Assembly: GCA_963768165.1 (NCBI GenBank)
Contig: CAVYHJ010000020.1
Location: forward strand, 1 to 6,465
DNA: 6,465 nt
Direction of reading: 5' to 3'
DNA from: CAVYHJ01 sp963768165 [NCBI: uncultured bacterium]
Lineage (GTDB): Bacteria; UBP4; UBA4092
The number at the start of each line of letters is the position of its first letter. Within the stretch, counting starts at the first letter, position 1. Positions 5,270 through 6,465 of this stretch are shown piece by piece. The notes below the pieces were generated by a model. The model searched no databases and had not been told where the DNA came from. It saw only the letters and a program-made list of their open reading frames with translations. The position numbers and the translations under genes were made by a program.

Positions 5270-5473
5270 ATGGCAAATAAAAAAGATTCAAAACCAAAAC
5301 AAGAAGGGCATTTCCTTATCGCTAGAGTAGATAAGAAATATAAAAAGAAATTTGATGTTAAGGCAATAAAAGAAAATCTGAAATCTGGTACTGTATTAAA
5401 GTATCTAGCAGACGGTTGGCTAAATGGAAATATTACGATTGATATTAATGTAGTCATAAAGCAAAAGAAATAA
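5270..5473 (+). CDS. Small basic protein, ribbon-helix-helix-like putative repressor
   Basis: This 67-residue, very lysine-rich protein is cytoplasmic and has no signal peptide. After a disordered basic tail (1-12) the pattern is strand HFLIARV (14-20), helix KKYKKKFDVKAIKENL (22-37), turn KSG, helix TVLKYLADGWLNG (41-53), then a short strand. That is the order and length of ribbon-helix-helix (Arc/MetJ-type) DNA-binding proteins, though I match it by pattern and not by a named family. The gene sits under a strong promoter with a perfect inverted repeat in its spacer, the usual setting of an autorepressor. No Shine-Dalgarno sequence precedes the ATG and the predicted start of transcription is 0-3 bases upstream, so the mRNA should be leaderless. 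The integrase gene follows after 32 bp and is probably co-transcribed. Confidence 0.7.
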   Translation: MANKKDSKPKQEGHFLIARVDKKYKKKFDVKAIKENLKSGTVLKYLADGWLNGNITIDINVVIKQKK

Positions 5474-5486
5474 AATCCAAGAGAGT

Positions 5487-5496
5487 TAGGAGGTGA
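5487..5496 (+). promoter_or_regulatory. Near-perfect Shine-Dalgarno sequence of the integrase
   Basis: TAGGAGGTGA is almost the full complement of the 3' end of 16S rRNA. It lies ahead of the ATG at 5506, with 12 bases after GGAGG. It contrasts sharply with the gene just upstream, which has none. The overlapping GTG at 5493 is out of frame, so the ATG is the start. Confidence 0.85.
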
Positions 5497-5505
5497 ATCA
5501 GATAA

Positions 5506-6222
5506 ATGGCAATTGTAAAACTACCCAACGGAATTTATCAGGTGCGCCTTAAAGTCAATGGACGTGTTCAAGGTTGGTCAATCAGTCGAATAAAGAAAGA
5601 CGCCAGAGACTTTCAATCCAAAAAACAAACTGAAATCCGTGAGAATAAATTTTTTGATAAAGAGTATAAGTGTGAATTACTTTTTAAAGACTTGGCTAAA
5701 ATTTACGTGGAAAAACACCAAGACAAAAAATCTATTACCCGTGACTATTCCAGTTTAATACATCTTAATAAGGCTTTCGGAGATATACTGGCACGGGACA
5801 TCACGGCGGATATGTTAGATAGTTACCAAAGAGACCGGAAAAAACTAGGTCGAGCGATTGCAACTGTCAACTTGGAATTGACTTGTATGAGTGCTATCTA
5901 TACATGGGCAATCAAAAAGGCACGGTTACTCAAAGAAAACCCTGTCCACTTTATTACCAAAGAAAAACCCAATAATGAACGTGACCGGATAATCTCTGAA
6001 GATGAATTCAATCGTTTGTTGGGTGTCGCTCCTGATTATTTTAAAGCGATATTATTAATGGCATGGCATACGGCTATGAGGGAACGGGAAATCCTTAAAC
6101 TGATATGGGACAGAGTGGATATGAGTATAGGATTTATTTCGGCAATTGGTGCTGTGCTGAAGCCTTCGTTCATTGCATTACTGGCCATGGTGGCCGAGCT
6201 CAACGTGCGGCGACGTCGTTAA
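5506..6222 (+). CDS. Tyrosine recombinase (integrase), C-terminally truncated
   Basis: The 238-residue frame begins like a phage integrase: an N-terminal arm-binding region (1-50; LPNGIYQVRLKVNGR), a core-binding SAM-like domain (about 58-155; LFKDLAKIYVEKH to TCMSAIYTWAIKKARLLKENP), then the start of the catalytic domain (ISEDEFNRLLG from 163). HTAMREREILKL holds the first catalytic arginine, Arg192, with Glu195. The match ends around WDRVDMSIGFIS (201-212). The lysine hairpin, the His-x-x-Arg motif and the nucleophilic tyrosine are all missing, and the last 26 or so residues (to NVRRRR) do not look like integrase. Full-length relatives are about 350-400 residues. The break coincides with a jump in G+C content at about 6139. 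As read here the protein cannot recombine DNA: it is a pseudogene, an interrupted gene or a misassembly. Confidence 0.85.
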   Translation: MAIVKLPNGIYQVRLKVNGRVQGWSISRIKKDARDFQSKKQTEIRENKFFDKEYKCELLFKDLAKIYVEKHQDKKSITRDYSSLIHLNKAFGDILARDITADMLDSYQRDRKKLGRAIATVNLELTCMSAIYTWAIKKARLLKENPVHFITKEKPNNERDRIISEDEFNRLLGVAPDYFKAILLMAWHTAMREREILKLIWDRVDMSIGFISAIGAVLKPSFIALLAMVAELNVRRRR

Positions 6223-6465
6223 TTAACGCACATTGGGGAAAAAGAAACGCATGGTTCACACATCAGGGAGATCATGCCGACCCAGCCGGTGGTGGCAATC
6301 GTGCTGGAAGTGACGACGATCAGAAGCAACATCTGCAAAATGATTACCACATTTTCCAAGCCGCCGGGAACCTGTGGGAGCACGGTTCCGTGAGCTGAGA
6401 TATTTACCAAACGAGGCTATATTGTGGTGAAAAAGCAAAAGCTAGAGGTAGCCTAAAATAACATA
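6139..6465. other. GC-rich segment of foreign composition after the integrase break
   Basis: Positions 6181-6420 are about 54% G+C (130 of 240), against about 33% in the integrase lines I counted; the last 45 bases are AT-rich again. Codon-like GC3 bias continues in the integrase frame through NVRRRR to the TAA at 6220. After the stop the same frame contains MPTQPVVAIVLEVTT, which ends at a TGA at about 6395; the opposite strand holds a hydrophobic frame. None is recognisable. A 12-bp palindrome, CGTTAATTAACG (6217-6228), lies in the middle. I see no inverted ends or target duplication that would mark an insertion sequence. Confidence 0.6.

Noticed and set aside
6105-6438. Several 60-97-codon frames on both strands of the GC-rich tail
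   Set aside because: All are overlapping open frames expected in GC-rich DNA. None is recognisable, and the plus-strand frame from 6105 starts inside the integrase in the wrong frame.

Overview
The window is about 6.4 kb of AT-rich bacterial DNA (roughly one third G+C wherever I counted). It looks like the integrase end of a small integrative element or phage satellite. The genes are short and tightly packed. Shine-Dalgarno sequences range from excellent (TAGGAGGTGA before the integrase) to absent. A lipoprotein with a clear lipobox suggests a low-GC bacterium, but I cannot name a phylum: Firmicutes, spirochaetes or another uncultured anaerobe would all fit.

Layout. Positions 1-56 hold a strong intrinsic terminator from a gene off the left edge. 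Positions 57-500 have no convincing gene. A promoter at 501-529 drives a small lipoprotein (573-1088) that carries an exact 33-bp tandem duplication. Facing it is a phage-type helix-turn-helix protein (1166-1597, minus strand). Divergent from that is a 307-residue protein I do not recognise (1680-2603).

The central module runs on the plus strand with overlapping genes: a DUF5659-like small protein (2696-2980), a CHC2 zinc-finger protein resembling the N-terminus of DnaG primase (2977-3495), a DUF3987-like P-loop ATPase (3467-4657), a doubtful 106-residue ORF lying over a cluster of TTAGCA repeats (4654-4974), and an excisionase-like HTH protein (4979-5200). A very clean promoter with an embedded operator then drives a 67-residue ribbon-helix-helix-like protein (5270-5473). 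A tyrosine recombinase follows (5506-6222).

How they may work together (inference): the recombinase and the excisionase-like protein handle integration and excision. The zinc finger plus ATPase look like a stripped-down primase/helicase-type replication module. The two small DNA-binding proteins and the palindromic operators at 2671-2695 and 5239-5262 look like the control circuit. No primase catalytic domain, capsid gene or complete terminase is visible.

The integrase is broken. It keeps the first catalytic arginine, then runs at about position 6139 into a roughly 54% G+C segment that encodes no integrase C-terminus. This is either an insertion or rearrangement, or a chimeric assembly join. 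I see no CRISPR array, rRNA or tRNA.
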